A DNA stretch of 14,417 nt from an uncultured bacterium (GTDB taxonomy: Bacteria > Bacillota > Clostridia > Lachnospirales > Lachnospiraceae): positions 1-14,417 of the forward strand of contig CAJMQQ010000063.1 in the NCBI GenBank assembly GCA_905215625.1. Reading direction: 5' to 3'. Under the pieces are notes generated by a model that did no database searches, was not told the origin of the DNA, and worked only from the letters and a program-made list of their open reading frames with translations. Both the position numbers and the translations under genes were made by a program. Each line of letters begins with the position of its first letter. Position 1 is the stretch's first letter. This document shows positions 14,161-14,417 of this stretch, one piece after another.

Positions 14161-14244
14161 TCAGAACAAAAAAGCCGGATAAAATACCAGGAACTTCTTT
14201 CCCGACATCTTATCCGGCCAAACGTTCAGCCCTCCGATGAGCAT
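14161..14244 (-). CDS. Possible leader peptide of the MATE gene (27 aa)
   Basis: An ATG (14244-14242) lies at the expected transcription start and opens a frame of 27 codons that begins MLIGGLNVW, includes KKFLVFYPAFLF and ends with TGA just after the T-run of the terminator. It would be leaderless, without a ribosome site. An internal ATG at 14208 gives a 15-aa version. The frame spans the entire terminator stem, as in ribosome-stalling attenuators, but an open frame of this length can arise by chance. Confidence 0.3.
   Translation of the reverse strand: MLIGGLNVWPDKMSGKKFLVFYPAFLF
14168..14218 (-). terminator. In-leader terminator (attenuator candidate) before the MATE gene
   Basis: GCCGGATAA (14174-14182) and TTATCCGGC (14210-14218) form a perfect 9-bp stem around 27 nt that contains a small GGAA/TTCC hairpin. 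On the minus strand six T follow directly (14173-14168). It lies between the MATE promoter and the MATE start, 47 bp before the ATG, so it would stop transcription before the gene unless it is opened. Confidence 0.75.
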
Positions 14245-14248
14245 ATTC

Positions 14249-14277
14249 AGTCTAGCATTTGTGTCCAGCTCTGTCAA
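14249..14277 (-). promoter_or_regulatory. Sigma-A promoter of the MATE gene
   Basis: On the minus strand a perfect TTGACA (14272-14277), a 17-bp spacer and TAGACT (14249-14254, 4 of 6) are present. Transcription would start near 14242, giving a leader of about 120 nt that contains the terminator at 14168-14218. Confidence 0.8.
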
Positions 14278-14294
14278 GATTCTTCAAAAAAATC

Positions 14295-14310
14295 TTACAA
14301 TTTTTTGTAA
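14295..14310. promoter_or_regulatory. Short palindrome upstream of the MATE promoter
   Basis: TTACAA-TTTT-TTGTAA is a perfect 6-4-6 inverted repeat lying 18 bp upstream of the -35 box. The position would suit a regulator site. No regulator gene is visible next to the MATE gene within the window. Confidence 0.3.
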
Positions 14311-14327
14311 CAGTTCAGCCATGCGGA

Positions 14328-14417
14328 GATTCAGACGGAAAAAGCGTTGAAAGCTTGTTTTCATAAGAATTTTTCTGTCTGAATCTTCATAGGGCGGACG
14401 CCCGACGCTTCTTGTCC
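14328..14417 (+). repeat. Structured repeat, copy 2 (cut off by the window edge)
   Basis: On the plus strand it begins GATTCAGACGG and aligns with the minus strand of copy 1 (10983 downward). The shared core AAGCTTGTTT (14352-14361) lies in the loop of the first hairpin. A 16-bp arm (14328-14343) pairs with 14370-14385 with one wobble. The second hairpin is at 14388-14407 (GGGC, GGAC loop, GCCC with partly paired flanks). CTTCTTGT (14408-14415) then opens the third hairpin, as in copy 1, just before the sequence ends. From GATTCAG to CTTCTTGT the length is 88 nt, against 93 nt in copy 1. Confidence 0.7.

Noticed and set aside
14152..14269. Inverted repeat AGAGCTGGA/TCCAGCTCT between the MATE leader and promoter spacer
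   Set aside because: One arm lies in the untranscribed promoter spacer, so it cannot fold in the RNA, and the arms are about 100 bp apart; most likely chance.

Overview
The window looks like a chromosomal segment of a low-to-mid GC clostridial Firmicute, most likely a Lachnospiraceae relative. This is inferred from the protein repertoire (SpoVB-like flippase, clostridial-type GlnRS, IscS-IscU-MnmA cluster, MocR regulator, HPr-like protein without its phospho-histidine) and from the strong AGGAGG-type ribosome binding sites. No 16S or other species marker is present.

Layout. Nearly everything is on the minus strand; the one clear exception is the SpoVB-like flippase (6020-7609). (1) 5848 down to 69 is a probable sulfur-transfer and envelope operon: iscS, iscU, mnmA, an SH3b/amidase_3 lipoprotein (its start overlaps the mnmA stop in an ATGA) and a membrane acyltransferase. 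A tRNA-Ser(CGA) with its own -10 box and a strong terminator follows. A sigma-A promoter covered by a perfect 8-7-8 palindrome lies upstream of iscS. (2) 7610-8803 is a sparse accessory stretch holding a His15-less HPr-like gene, a minus-strand terminator, and what looks like the debris of a small gene. (3) 9298-8804 and 10727-9222 are a Nudix hydrolase and a MocR-type regulator (GntR HTH plus aminotransferase) that overlap by 77 bp. (4) 12683-10989 is glnS with a clear extended -10 promoter. (5) 14121-12769 is a MATE efflux pump with a good promoter and an in-leader intrinsic terminator, so it is probably controlled by transcription attenuation.

The most interesting unexplained structure is a repeat of about 130 bp. 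One copy (10854-10983, minus orientation) sits directly behind glnS. A second copy (14328 to the right window edge, plus orientation) lies upstream of the MATE gene. The two share termini, a conserved core and the same order of hairpins, including a hairpin of identical 8-4-8 geometry in which the stem bases have changed in a compensatory way. That pattern suggests a conserved structured RNA or a structured mobile repeat; I do not recognise it as a named family.

How the genes work together: IscS takes sulfur from cysteine, IscU builds Fe-S clusters on it, and MnmA uses persulfide sulfur for 2-thiouridine at tRNA wobble positions. MnmA here carries an extra cysteine that may fit an Fe-S cluster. 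The amidase and acyltransferase downstream act at the cell envelope and appear to be co-transcribed with the sulfur genes. Several gene starts were moved inward from the longest reading frame (iscS, glnS, the MocR regulator and the Nudix gene) because promoter elements or ribosome binding sites decide them.
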